A program made the translations under genes and the position numbers. A stretch of DNA of 42,317 nucleotides, taken from CAZSNT01 sp964607765 (lineage in GTDB: Bacteria > Verrucomicrobiota > Lentisphaeria > Oligosphaerales > JABHEG01). The notes under the pieces are model-generated. The model was not told where the DNA came from and ran no database searches. It worked only from the letters and a program-made list of their open reading frames with translations. Location of the stretch: contig CAZSNT010000084.1 in the NCBI GenBank assembly GCA_964607765.1, forward strand, positions 1 through 42,317, read 5' to 3'. Within the stretch, counting starts at the first letter, position 1. Every line of letters begins with the position of its first letter. This document shows positions 33,793 to 42,075 of the stretch, piece after piece.

Positions 33793-33858
33793 ACCATCCC
33801 TTTTTGTTCATACCCCTGAGTCCGGGCCGGTCAGCGCTGGCCCTCCGGGAGATCTCTG

Positions 33859-35073
33859 TTGCCCATGGATTGGAACAGGCTATTCCAGCTCAAATGCGGG
33901 ATCCGGCACAATGTCTGGGGCGGCCGCAAGCAGAACGGGCAGTTGCCCTACATTGCCGATCTGCTTGGCCACGAAGACTGTGAGGATCTGCCGTACGCCG
34001 AGCTTTGGATAGGCGCCCATCGTGACCTGCCTGCCCGTGTTCTGGGGATCGACGGCGAGCCGGACTTTGACGATCTGATCGGACGCTGCCCGGAGCCCGT
34101 GCTGGGGTCGGAACTGGTGAGCGCGGGCTGGACATCACTGCCATTCCTGCTGAAAGTCCTGAACTGTGACCGGCCTCTGTCCATCCAGGCGCATCCGGAC
34201 CTCGAGCTTGCCCGACAGCTCCATGCGCGGGATCCTGAGCACTATCCGGATGCCAACCACAAGCCGGAGATTGCCGTCGCGGTCACGCCGTTCCGTGCCA
34301 TGTGCCAGTTCAGGGAGGCGACCGCCATCCGTGCGGATCTGGCGCGTTGGCCCAGTCTGGCGCGCTTTTTCTCGATGGCGCCCCAGGCGCCATCCGGCGA
34401 TGATTGCCAGTGGCTGCGCCAGACGTACCGGCGCGTGTTTGATGCGCCCGAGTCAAAGGTGGCAGACGTTCTGCGGGACCTGCCCGCAGAGGTCCGGCGC
34501 TGCGACAGCCCCACGCCCGAGGACGTCTGTCTGCTCGAGCTGCTCGAGCATTTCCCGCATGACAAGGGCGTGCTCTCCGCATATTTTCTGAATTCAGTGA
34601 CACTGCAGCCAGGTGAGGCCCTGTTCCTCAAACCGAACGAACCCCATGCCTACATGCACGGGACCATCGTCGAGTGCATGGCCAACTCGGACAATGTCGT
34701 GAGGGCCGGCCTGACGCCGCGTTACATCGATCAGGATGTCCTGCTCGAGATGCTGAGTTATCAGGGCGGGGCCATTGAGACTGTGACGGGCGTCGAGGAC
34801 CGCGACGGGGATGTTGTTTACCCGACACCCGTGCCGGAGTTCCGCGTCGAAGTCTGGCGCCACGAGCGCGGCTTCCGCAAGCGTTGTTCCTCCGGCGACG
34901 CCGTATCGGTGTTTGTGGTTCTTGAGGGCGCCGTCGAGGTGCACCTTCCCGCCGGAGACCGGATTGTGTGCGAGAGGGGCACGACTTGGCTGTGGCCGGG
35001 CAGCCTGGAGCAAGTGGACGTGGCGTTCATCGAGTCGGACTCGCAGGTGGTCCGTGCCCGCCCGAACGTGTGA
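33859..35073 (+). CDS. manA: mannose-6-phosphate isomerase, class I
   Basis: Interconverts mannose-6-phosphate and fructose-6-phosphate, feeding GDP-mannose or mannose catabolism. The 404-residue protein has the type I fold with its zinc ligands: Gln110 and His112 (LSIQAHPD), Glu137 (HKPEIAVAV) and His263 (NEPHAYMHG). The active-site Arg282 is in VVRAGLTPRYID. The start is ambiguous: TTG at 33859 has GGGAG 7 nt upstream, while an ATG at 33865 is 13 nt from it. It is flanked by the HD gene and a heptamer repeat, and no other mannose gene is nearby. Confidence 0.94.
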   Translation: MPMDWNRLFQLKCGIRHNVWGGRKQNGQLPYIADLLGHEDCEDLPYAELWIGAHRDLPARVLGIDGEPDFDDLIGRCPEPVLGSELVSAGWTSLPFLLKVLNCDRPLSIQAHPDLELARQLHARDPEHYPDANHKPEIAVAVTPFRAMCQFREATAIRADLARWPSLARFFSMAPQAPSGDDCQWLRQTYRRVFDAPESKVADVLRDLPAEVRRCDSPTPEDVCLLELLEHFPHDKGVLSAYFLNSVTLQPGEALFLKPNEPHAYMHGTIVECMANSDNVVRAGLTPRYIDQDVLLEMLSYQGGAIETVTGVEDRDGDVVYPTPVPEFRVEVWRHERGFRKRCSSGDAVSVFVVLEGAVEVHLPAGDRIVCERGTTWLWPGSLEQVDVAFIESDSQVVRARPNV

Positions 35074-35080
35074 GAGCGAC

Positions 35081-35115
35081 TAGCGTGTAGCGAGTAGCGA
35101 GTAGCGAGTAGCGAG
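35081..35115. repeat. 7-bp tandem repeat (TAGCGAG)x5
   Basis: Five heptamers: TAGCGTG once, then TAGCGAG four times, directly after the manA stop and before the Shine-Dalgarno of the S1-domain gene. The period is the same as in the CTGAACA array at 1515-1550, but the unit differs. It is too short and too regular to be CRISPR. Confidence 0.9.
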
Positions 35116-35156
35116 TAACCACAGTCCCCAACTCGCCGTTGCGAAAGGAAAGAGGG

Positions 35157-36599
35157 ATGGTAGACCAGCACCCGCAAGAGGATGACTTCGGAGCCTATCT
35201 GGAAGCCCATCTGGCGGACCTACGGACGGAATTCGACGTCGGCGACAGAGTCGGAGGCGTGGTGACGGCCATTGACCGGAACTCCGTGTTCCTCGATGTC
35301 GGCGCCCGCAGCGACGGCATCCTCGACAGAGCGGAAATGCTCGACGCCGACGGACAGCTGACCGTGGCGCTCGGCGACCGCGTGGAGGCGTTCTACGTCG
35401 GTGCCGATGATGACCAGACAGTTCGGCTGAGCACGAAAATGACCGGCAGTGTGGCGGACGCTTCCCTCAGCGACGCCTACGCCAGCGGCATGCCGATCGA
35501 AGGTCGTGTCGCGAGCGAGCGGAAGGGCGGCTTCGAGGTGGAAGTCGCCCATCGCGAGGCGTTCTGTCCCTACTCCCAGATTGATCTGTTCAAGAAAGAC
35601 TCGGCGGTTTACCTGGGGCAGCGTTTCACGTTCCTGATCACAGAATTCAGTGAAGGCGGCAGGAACATCGTACTCAGTCGTCGGCGTATTTTGGAACAGG
35701 AGCGCGCGCGCTTGCGCGAGGATCTGAAGGGTCGCCTCGAGCCGGGGCTTCTGGTGCGCGGCACGGTCATGAAGCTGATGCCTTTCGGCGCGTTTGTCGA
35801 TCTCGGCGGGGTGGAAGGGCTCATCCACGTCAGCGAGTTGGGTTGGGGCCGCAACACCAAGCCGGAAGACATTCTGGAAGAGGGGCAGGATGTAGAGGTC
35901 GGTATTCTCTCGGTCGACTGGGAGCAGGATCGCATCTCTCTGAGCCTGAAGCAGGCGAAGGGCGATCCGTGGTCGGACGTGGAACTGCGCTACACGGTGG
36001 GAAAGAAGTATGCGGGCACGGTCACGAAGCTGATGCCTTTCGGTGCGTTTGTCGAGCTGGAACCGGGCATTGAAGGTCTTGTGCACGTGTCGCAGCTGGG
36101 CACGGGCGGACGGGTCCATCACCCTGAAGAAGTCCTGACAGCGGGCGACCACGTGGAGGTGTCATTGCTCAGCGTCGACGTGGAGCGACGTCGTCTGGGG
36201 CTGTCGATGGACGACACCCTCGGCACAGATGTCGAGCAGGAGGGCGGCGACGTGGAGTCTGCCGCATTGGCGATCGGCCAGGCCTATTCCGGCGTGGTCG
36301 ATGGTGTCAGGGATTTCGGGGCCTTCATCCGCCTGCCTAACGGCGCCAGCGGCTTGCTCCATATCAGCCAGGTCGAGCTGCGCGGCTCCACCAATCCCCG
36401 GCGAGCATTGTTCGATATGTTCCCACCGGGAAGTGAGGTCGAGGTGGTCGTCAGAGAGATCAAAGGCGACCGGATTTCGCTGACGCTGCCTGCCACTTTG
36501 GACAAAGAGGCGGAGCAACTTGACCTGAAAGACCTTCAGGACAGCAGCGGCTCGGATCTCGGCAGTCTGGGAGACGTTCTGGATGGTCTCCAGCTCTGA
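35157..36599 (+). CDS. S1-domain RNA-binding protein (ribosomal protein S1-like)
   Basis: A 480-residue protein with four S1 (OB-fold) domains. The first two (from ~30 and ~115) are more diverged. The third and fourth (GTVMKLMPFGAFVDLGGVEGLIHVSELGWG, then GTVTKLMPFGAFVELEPGIEGLVHVSQLG) are canonical. A further S1-like unit from ~375 (SGVVDGVRDFGAFIRLPNGASGLLHISQVEL) makes five in all if counted generously. S1 proteins hold mRNA on the 30S subunit. The usual S1 has six domains, so this may be rpsA of a lineage with fewer domains or a paralogue. AAGGA lies 7 nt before the ATG at 35157. The following nucleoside phosphorylase gene begins 17 bp before this stop, suggesting coupling. Confidence 0.85.
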   Translation: MVDQHPQEDDFGAYLEAHLADLRTEFDVGDRVGGVVTAIDRNSVFLDVGARSDGILDRAEMLDADGQLTVALGDRVEAFYVGADDDQTVRLSTKMTGSVADASLSDAYASGMPIEGRVASERKGGFEVEVAHREAFCPYSQIDLFKKDSAVYLGQRFTFLITEFSEGGRNIVLSRRRILEQERARLREDLKGRLEPGLLVRGTVMKLMPFGAFVDLGGVEGLIHVSELGWGRNTKPEDILEEGQDVEVGILSVDWEQDRISLSLKQAKGDPWSDVELRYTVGKKYAGTVTKLMPFGAFVELEPGIEGLVHVSQLGTGGRVHHPEEVLTAGDHVEVSLLSVDVERRRLGLSMDDTLGTDVEQEGGDVESAALAIGQAYSGVVDGVRDFGAFIRLPNGASGLLHISQVELRGSTNPRRALFDMFPPGSEVEVVVREIKGDRISLTLPATLDKEAEQLDLKDLQDSSGSDLGSLGDVLDGLQL

Positions 36600-37473
36600 C
36601 GGCAGCCCTCTCTCGCCTGCCTCAGGCGACGTGACGCCCGGCGCCCTGCGCTCGACAGCCGAGGCCGCGGCTGCCGAACTGCTTTCGCGCTTGCCCGAAT
36701 GGGACGCACCCAGCGGCATGGTCCAGTTGGGTACGGGATTCTGCGACAAGGGCCTGTTCGATCGTGTGATCGGCACCGTGCCTCTGGACGTGCTGCCGGG
36801 CATGCCGTCCGGGCCGTCTCCCGCCTCACATGCTCTGACGCTTTCGCTCTGTCAGTGCGGCGCCGCACAAATCCTCGTCTGCCGCGGACGCAGGCACGCC
36901 TACGAGGGCTACGGTCCGCTGCCCTGCGTGCTTCCCGTGTGCGCGGCCGCGCTCTGCGGCGTCCGCGACTTCCTCCTCACCAGCACGGCCACGGGGGCCG
37001 TCCACGAGGAGTTCAAGCCGGGCACGTGGATGGTGGCGACCGACTACATCAACAACCTGGGGCTGTCGCCCTTGGTCGGGAACCAGGACCTGGGGGCTGA
37101 GGCGTTTCCCGATATGACCGATGTGTTTTCCCAGGAGTTGATCTCCGAGCTTGTCAACGCGGCTGACCCGCATGGTCTGACATTCCGTCTGGGTACGTAC
37201 CAGGCGAATCTGGGCCCGCAGCTGGCCACTCCCGCCGAAGTTTCGGCGGCGCGTCGCAACGGGGCCGATGCGCTGGGGCGCAGTGTGGTACTGGAGACGA
37301 TCGCAATCAACGCGATGGGCGGACGGGTGACAGCGGTTTCCCTCGTGCTGGGTGCAGCTGCGGTCTGCGGCGGGGGCGGGGTCAGTCAGCGGCGGATTCT
37401 GGACGAGGCGCCCTTCCTCTCCTCCCATCTCATGCGCGTTTTTCACGCGCTGTTTGCCGGACGTGCGGGGTGA
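36583..37473 (+). CDS. purine nucleoside phosphorylase homologue with altered base-binding residues
   Basis: A 296-residue member of the trimeric PNP/MTAP family, which splits purine nucleosides with phosphate. Conserved landmarks are GTGFCDKGL (phosphate loop), CRGRRHAYEGY (equivalent of GRFHMYEGY), FKPGTWMVATDYINNLG, FPDMTDVFSQEL, and GADALGRSVVLETIAINAMGGRV. Two residues that contact the purine in human PNP are changed: Glu201 (PSFET) corresponds to Ala in PQLAT, and Asn243 (LITN) to Gly in LVLG. The MSTVPE segment reads RSVVLE. The fold is likely intact while the substrate may not be a standard purine nucleoside. It overlaps the S1-domain gene by 17 bp. Alternatives are MTAP-like or a non-enzymatic relative. 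Confidence 0.75.
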   Translation: MVSSSDGSPLSPASGDVTPGALRSTAEAAAAELLSRLPEWDAPSGMVQLGTGFCDKGLFDRVIGTVPLDVLPGMPSGPSPASHALTLSLCQCGAAQILVCRGRRHAYEGYGPLPCVLPVCAAALCGVRDFLLTSTATGAVHEEFKPGTWMVATDYINNLGLSPLVGNQDLGAEAFPDMTDVFSQELISELVNAADPHGLTFRLGTYQANLGPQLATPAEVSAARRNGADALGRSVVLETIAINAMGGRVTAVSLVLGAAAVCGGGGVSQRRILDEAPFLSSHLMRVFHALFAGRAG

Positions 37474-37708
37474 TCGGCCGTCCGGATCTCCCGTCGCGCG
37501 TCGCAGCTCAGGTCGGTCGGGCCTTGTGCCCGCCAACCGCATGTTCCGCCGGCGACACTGGCCGCCACCCCTCCTTCCGCCCTGCCCCTCGCCGCGTTGG
37601 CCTGCGGACGTGTATGGCTGGAAGAGAGGGCTATATTGCTCCTTTGGCTGAACATGGTTCGCTCCCGGCGAATGAGTCCGTAACGCCGCAGGTAGAAGAG
37701 GATCTGCC

Positions 37709-38917
37709 ATGGCACCCCTTGGCGACAGTCTCGACCGCAACCACGAAGCCGTTCCGGCAAGTGCGGATGTTCCGCCTGCCGGTGCCGAAGCCCAACCGTG
37801 GCGTCCCAATTCCCCGCCGCTTTCTGACGGCGGCCAGGCTCCGCCGCCGTCCCCGCCCGCCGGTGCGAGGCGACGCTGTGCTCCGCCGCGCAGACGCCGC
37901 CGTCTGAGTGGCTGCGCCATTGCGGCCATCGTCATCCTGGGCATCGGCCTGCTCCTGGCCGTGGCGTTCCTTGCCGTGTTGGGAGAGCTTGGCGACACGC
38001 TGATGACGGAAGCCGGCGACTACCCGGCCGGTGTGGACGGTGCGATCCGCAAGGAAGTGATCGTGCGGGGCATTGGTGACACTGAGGACGAGATTGCCGT
38101 TGTCGACGTCAAGGGCCTGATCGTGGCTGAAGCGCCTTTTGATCACGCCAGCACGAAGACCATTGTCAAACAGCTGAAGGCGGCCCGGGACGACGGCAAC
38201 GTCGTGGCCGTGATTCTGGACATGAACACGCCGGGAGGCGAGGTGACGGCCAGCGACGAGATTCACCGGGCCGTCCGGCAAGTTGTCGAAAACGGGAAGC
38301 CGGTGGTGACCTGCATGCATGCGGTCGGGGCCAGTGGCGGGTACTTCATCGCCGCGGCGTCGGACTACGTCGTGGCTAATCGGCTGACGCTCACAGGCAG
38401 CATCGGCGTAATGCTCGGCACGCTCAACTACGCCGGATTGTTCGAGAAGTGGGGGCTGGAGTCCGAGGTGTACCAGTCCGGATCATTGAAGGCGCTGCTG
38501 CACGGGGGCAGAGAGCGAACAGACGAAGAGCGTCGGCTGGTGCAGGAACTCGTGGACTACAACTTCGTGGAGTTTGCCCGCATTGTCGCAGATGGCCGAT
38601 CCCGTTTCGAGTCGGTGGAGGATGTGCTGAACGCCGAGTTCGCGGATGGCCGTGTCCTGACCGGCAAGCAGGCGCACGAGGCGGGGTTGGTTGACCAGCT
38701 GGGCTACTTCGAGGACGCGGTCAGCAAGACGCGTGATCTGGCGGCCGCGCCGCACGCAAAAGTCGTCCGCTACAAGCGGGCGCTGCGGTTGACTGATCTG
38801 CTGCTGACGATGCAGCACCGGCAACCGGCCGGGCTCGTCGAACACGTGCTGCCGCCAGCCTCGCGAGCGATCAAGCCGGGACGACTCTATTTCCTCATGA
38901 CGGACGCTGTTCCGTAG
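37709..38917 (+). CDS. sppA: signal peptide peptidase SppA
   Basis: SppA is a membrane-anchored serine peptidase with a Ser-Lys dyad that degrades cleaved signal peptides. The 402-residue product is the short (single-domain) form. It has a Pro/Arg-rich cytoplasmic tail (residues 1-67), one TM helix (69-92), then the ClpP-like domain with NTPGGEV (173-179), nucleophile Ser209 in GASGGYF, GSIGVM (230-235) and Lys261 in SGSLK. The 52-residue Ser-Lys spacing equals that of B. subtilis SppA (Ser147/Lys199). AGAGGA lies 7 nt before the ATG. A 235-bp spacer upstream has a possible -10 (TATATT at 37632-37637) without a good -35. Confidence 0.93.
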   Translation: MAPLGDSLDRNHEAVPASADVPPAGAEAQPWRPNSPPLSDGGQAPPPSPPAGARRRCAPPRRRRRLSGCAIAAIVILGIGLLLAVAFLAVLGELGDTLMTEAGDYPAGVDGAIRKEVIVRGIGDTEDEIAVVDVKGLIVAEAPFDHASTKTIVKQLKAARDDGNVVAVILDMNTPGGEVTASDEIHRAVRQVVENGKPVVTCMHAVGASGGYFIAAASDYVVANRLTLTGSIGVMLGTLNYAGLFEKWGLESEVYQSGSLKALLHGGRERTDEERRLVQELVDYNFVEFARIVADGRSRFESVEDVLNAEFADGRVLTGKQAHEAGLVDQLGYFEDAVSKTRDLAAAPHAKVVRYKRALRLTDLLLTMQHRQPAGLVEHVLPPASRAIKPGRLYFLMTDAVP

Positions 38918-38960
38918 ACCTTGATCTGCGGCGATTAGAGCCGTGGCAGGAGGCGTACCG

Positions 38961-40985
38961 ATGCAGAGACATCACCCGAGATTCTGTCTGCCAGTTCTGA
39001 TTGGCTGCCTGTGTGGCCTTTGTGTGTCCGGCCTGGAGCGTTTCCCGCGCGAGGGCTGGACCGACACGGCGGATCCCCTGGCCAGCCCCTACGCCGTTCC
39101 GGGCGGACAGATCGTGGATTATGCCGGGCAATCGCCCAAGAGCCTGAACTATTACCTGGACAACAACGTCTTCACGTCGCGCGTGTTCAGCGCCATGTAC
39201 GAGACACTGCTGGACATGGATCCCGTGACCCTCGACTACACGCCCGGGCTGGCCGAGAGCTGGACCATCTCGGATGACAAGCGCGAGTTCACGTTCCGGC
39301 TCAACAGCAACGCGCGATGGAGTGACGGGCGACCGCTCACTGCGGAGGATGTGCGCTGGACCTACGACGCGCTGATGAAGCCGGAGAACATGACGGGGGT
39401 CCACAAGGTCAGCCTGGAACGTCTCGAACCGCCGGAGGTCGTTGATCAACACACGGTCGTATTCCGCGCCAAGCGTGTGCACTGGCGGAATCTCGGCGCA
39501 GCCGGTGGGCTCCAGATTCTGCCGCGGCATGCATTCGAGAACATGGACTTCAACGAGATCAACTTCGAGTTCCCCGTCGTCTCGGGGCCCTACCGGATCA
39601 AAGAAATCCGAGAAGGCGTTTTCCTGACGCTCGCGCGGCGTGATGACTGGTGGCGCCGGGACGCGCCTTCCGCGCAGGGGATCGGGAACTTCGAGACCGT
39701 CAAATACAAGTTCTTCGAGGACCGCGCGAATGCCTTCGAGGCCTTCAAGAAGGGACTGGTCGATGTGTTTGCCGTCTACACGGCACGGCTGTGGGTGAAC
39801 GAGACGAAGGGGGAGAAGTTCGACAGGAACTGGATCGTCAAGCAGAGCGTCCACAACCACAATCCCGTCGGCTTCCAGGGCTTTGCCATGAACATGCGGC
39901 GCCCACCCTTCGACGACCGGCGCGTGCGCAAAGCCATGGCGCACCTTGTGGATCGCGAGAAGATGAACCGCACACTGATGTACGACCAGTACTTCCTGCA
40001 TCGCTCCTATTACGAGGACCTCTACAGTGGCGACATACCGTGCGCGAACCAGCTCGTGTCCTTCTCCAAAGAGACAGCGCGCAAGCTCCTTGCTGAGGCA
40101 GGCTGGCGTGTGAATCCGGACACGGGTTGGCTGGAGAAGGACGACGAGCGCTTCGCGTTTCGTTTCCTCACGCGCGCCGCGTCGTCCGAGAAGTTCCTGT
40201 CCATTTTCGCGGAGGATCTGAGGGACGTCGGCATCGAGCTCACGATCGACAAGAAAGACTGGGCCGCCTGGGCGAAGGACATGGGCGAGTTCAACTACGA
40301 CATGACGTGGGCCGCCTGGGGCGCCGGCGTTTTCAAGGATCCGGAGCCGATGTGGGCCTCGAAAGAAGCCGACCGCAAGAACGGCAACAACATCACGGGC
40401 TTCAAAGACGCTGCAGTGGACGAGTTGATAGAGAAGCAGAAAGCAGTCTTCGACGTGCAGGAGCGGCACGCCATCTGCCGCCAGGTCGACCGGATCGTGT
40501 TTGAGCAGCATCCCTACGCTCTGCTGTGGAACATCAACTACGTGAGACTCCTGTACTGGAACAAGTTTGGCACGCCCGACACCGTGCTGTCCAAGTACGG
40601 GACCGAGAGTACTGCTTACTGGTGGTGGGACGCAGGTGCGGCGGCTGAGCTCGAGCAGGCCATGGGAGCCGGAGAGCAGCTGCCGAGGAAGCCGTCGAAG
40701 GTTGTTTTCGACGATGTATTCAGCGGCACGCCGGGCGAGCCGCAGCCCCAGGGCGCCTCGGCCTCTGTGGAGCCGCCGCCGGATGCTCTCGTGCAGGGCG
40801 CCTCGACCGCCGCGGCCGCAGCACAGGCCGACGTGACAGCGCCGGAGAGGCCGGCCGGTTGCTGCCCGGTGGCCAGGACGATCCTCGTTCTGGTCTGTGT
40901 GCTGTTTGCCGGCGCGGGTGCTGCGGCGCTGAGCATGCTCCGAAAACGTATCCCCGCAGCATCTCCGAGCTCTGAGCACGAGTGA
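38961..40985 (+). CDS. family 5 extracellular solute-binding protein (YejA-like) with C-terminal membrane anchor
   Basis: The binding component of an oligopeptide or microcin C-type ABC importer (SBP family 5). The ATG at 38961 (AGGAGG 7 nt upstream) gives 674 residues. The N-terminus has a short hydrophobic segment with a possible lipobox (LIGC). Then come the SBP5 landmarks YYLDNNVFTSRVFSAMYETLL, LAESWTISDDKREFTFRLNSNARWSDGRPLTAEDVRWTYDALM, and FAMNMRRPPFDDRRVRKAMAHLVDREKMNRTL. Unlike ordinary members it ends with an Ala/Pro-rich linker, a TM helix (~640-660, ILVLVCVLFAGAGAAALSML) and a short basic tail, so it may be held in the inner membrane at the C-terminus. The permease gene follows after 12 bp. 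Confidence 0.86.
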   Translation: MQRHHPRFCLPVLIGCLCGLCVSGLERFPREGWTDTADPLASPYAVPGGQIVDYAGQSPKSLNYYLDNNVFTSRVFSAMYETLLDMDPVTLDYTPGLAESWTISDDKREFTFRLNSNARWSDGRPLTAEDVRWTYDALMKPENMTGVHKVSLERLEPPEVVDQHTVVFRAKRVHWRNLGAAGGLQILPRHAFENMDFNEINFEFPVVSGPYRIKEIREGVFLTLARRDDWWRRDAPSAQGIGNFETVKYKFFEDRANAFEAFKKGLVDVFAVYTARLWVNETKGEKFDRNWIVKQSVHNHNPVGFQGFAMNMRRPPFDDRRVRKAMAHLVDREKMNRTLMYDQYFLHRSYYEDLYSGDIPCANQLVSFSKETARKLLAEAGWRVNPDTGWLEKDDERFAFRFLTRAASSEKFLSIFAEDLRDVGIELTIDKKDWAAWAKDMGEFNYDMTWAAWGAGVFKDPEPMWASKEADRKNGNNITGFKDAAVDELIEKQKAVFDVQERHAICRQVDRIVFEQHPYALLWNINYVRLLYWNKFGTPDTVLSKYGTESTAYWWWDAGAAAELEQAMGAGEQLPRKPSKVVFDDVFSGTPGEPQPQGASASVEPPPDALVQGASTAAAAAQADVTAPERPAGCCPVARTILVLVCVLFAGAGAAALSMLRKRIPAASPSSEHE

Positions 40986-40997
40986 CGCGAGCACACC

Positions 40998-42041
40998 ATG
41001 GAGAGACTTGATTACTTCATCCGGCGCCTGCTTCTCGTGATACCCACCTTCCTGGGCATCACGATCATCTGCTTTGGCATAACGCTGTTCGTTCCGGGCG
41101 GCCCCGTGGAACAGATGATCATGCAGATGCGTGGCATCGGCGTCTCGGAAGGCGGGCGCAGCGCCGAGGCAACCACGGCGATCTCTGCGGAACAACGCGA
41201 GGCGATGCGCAAGCGCTTCGGCTTCGACAAGCCCTTCCTCGTCCAGTACTGGACATGGTTGACCCACGATCGCATCGGGATGTGCAGGAAGTCCTATAAA
41301 TTCCCGAACAAGACAGCCTGGCAACTCATCCGAGAACGCCTCCCCGTTTCCCTCATCTTCGGCCTGACCGGCTTCTTCGCCACATACCTGGTCTGCATCC
41401 CGTTGGGCATGGCCAAAGCGCTTCGGCACGGCGGGACCTTCGACCTCGTTTCCAGCATAGCCGTGTTCGTGGGGTACGCGATTCCGGCATTCGCGTTCGG
41501 GATGGTCCTGAAAATGCTCTTCTGCGGCACTGTCGAGAGCCTGTGGGACGTGTTCCCCGTCGCGGGGTTCTGCTCCGACAACATTGCCGAGATGGGACTG
41601 CTGGAGAAAGCGCGGGACATCGCATCGCACATGTTCTTGCCCGTGCTCTGCTACATGATCGGCAGCTTCGCCGTTCTCACGCTGCTTATGAAGAACTCGC
41701 TGCTCGAGCAGGTAAGCAGCGATTACATTCGCACTGTATTGGCCAAGGGCGGGAGTTCGGCCAGGGCCATCTGGGGGCACGCGCTGCGCAACTCCCTCAT
41801 CCCGATCGCGACCGGATTCGGCAGAATCCTGACTCTCATGTTCGCAGGCTCGGTGATCATCGAGCGCGTGTTCGAGATCCCGGGCATGGGCCGGCTTGGC
41901 CTGGAAGCAATCGTAGGCCGCGATTTCCCCGTGTTCCTGGGCGTTCTTTCCCTGACGTCGATTCTCGCGCTGCTCGGGAACATCCTCTCGGATTTCTGCT
42001 ACGTCATGATAGATCCGAGAATCAACTTTCAGAGCAGCTGA
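40998..42041 (+). CDS. yejB: ABC importer permease, YejB/OppB-type
   Basis: A 347-residue inner-membrane permease of the dipeptide/oligopeptide family. The beginning RRLLLVIPTFLGITIICFGITLFVPGGPVEQMI, with the PGGPVEQ segment, is characteristic of YejB. About six TM helices and the cytoplasmic coupling EAA-like loop (AKGGSSARAIWGHALRNSLIPIATGFG) follow. It is co-transcribed with the YejA-like binding protein. The matching second permease (yejE) and ATPase (yejF) are not downstream: the next gene, 34 bp on, begins a glycosyltransferase. They must lie elsewhere or be lacking. Confidence 0.9.
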   Translation: MERLDYFIRRLLLVIPTFLGITIICFGITLFVPGGPVEQMIMQMRGIGVSEGGRSAEATTAISAEQREAMRKRFGFDKPFLVQYWTWLTHDRIGMCRKSYKFPNKTAWQLIRERLPVSLIFGLTGFFATYLVCIPLGMAKALRHGGTFDLVSSIAVFVGYAIPAFAFGMVLKMLFCGTVESLWDVFPVAGFCSDNIAEMGLLEKARDIASHMFLPVLCYMIGSFAVLTLLMKNSLLEQVSSDYIRTVLAKGGSSARAIWGHALRNSLIPIATGFGRILTLMFAGSVIIERVFEIPGMGRLGLEAIVGRDFPVFLGVLSLTSILALLGNILSDFCYVMIDPRINFQSS

Positions 42042-42075
42042 GCCATCTTGGAGCCCCAGCCCCAATCGCACTCGC

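Noticed and set aside
35081..35115. CRISPR array
   Set aside because: Units are 7 bp without spacers, and no cas gene is in the window.
37474..37708. gene or RNA in the spacer before sppA
   Set aside because: No frame with a ribosome-binding site or known motif; only a lone TATATT (-10-like) was seen.
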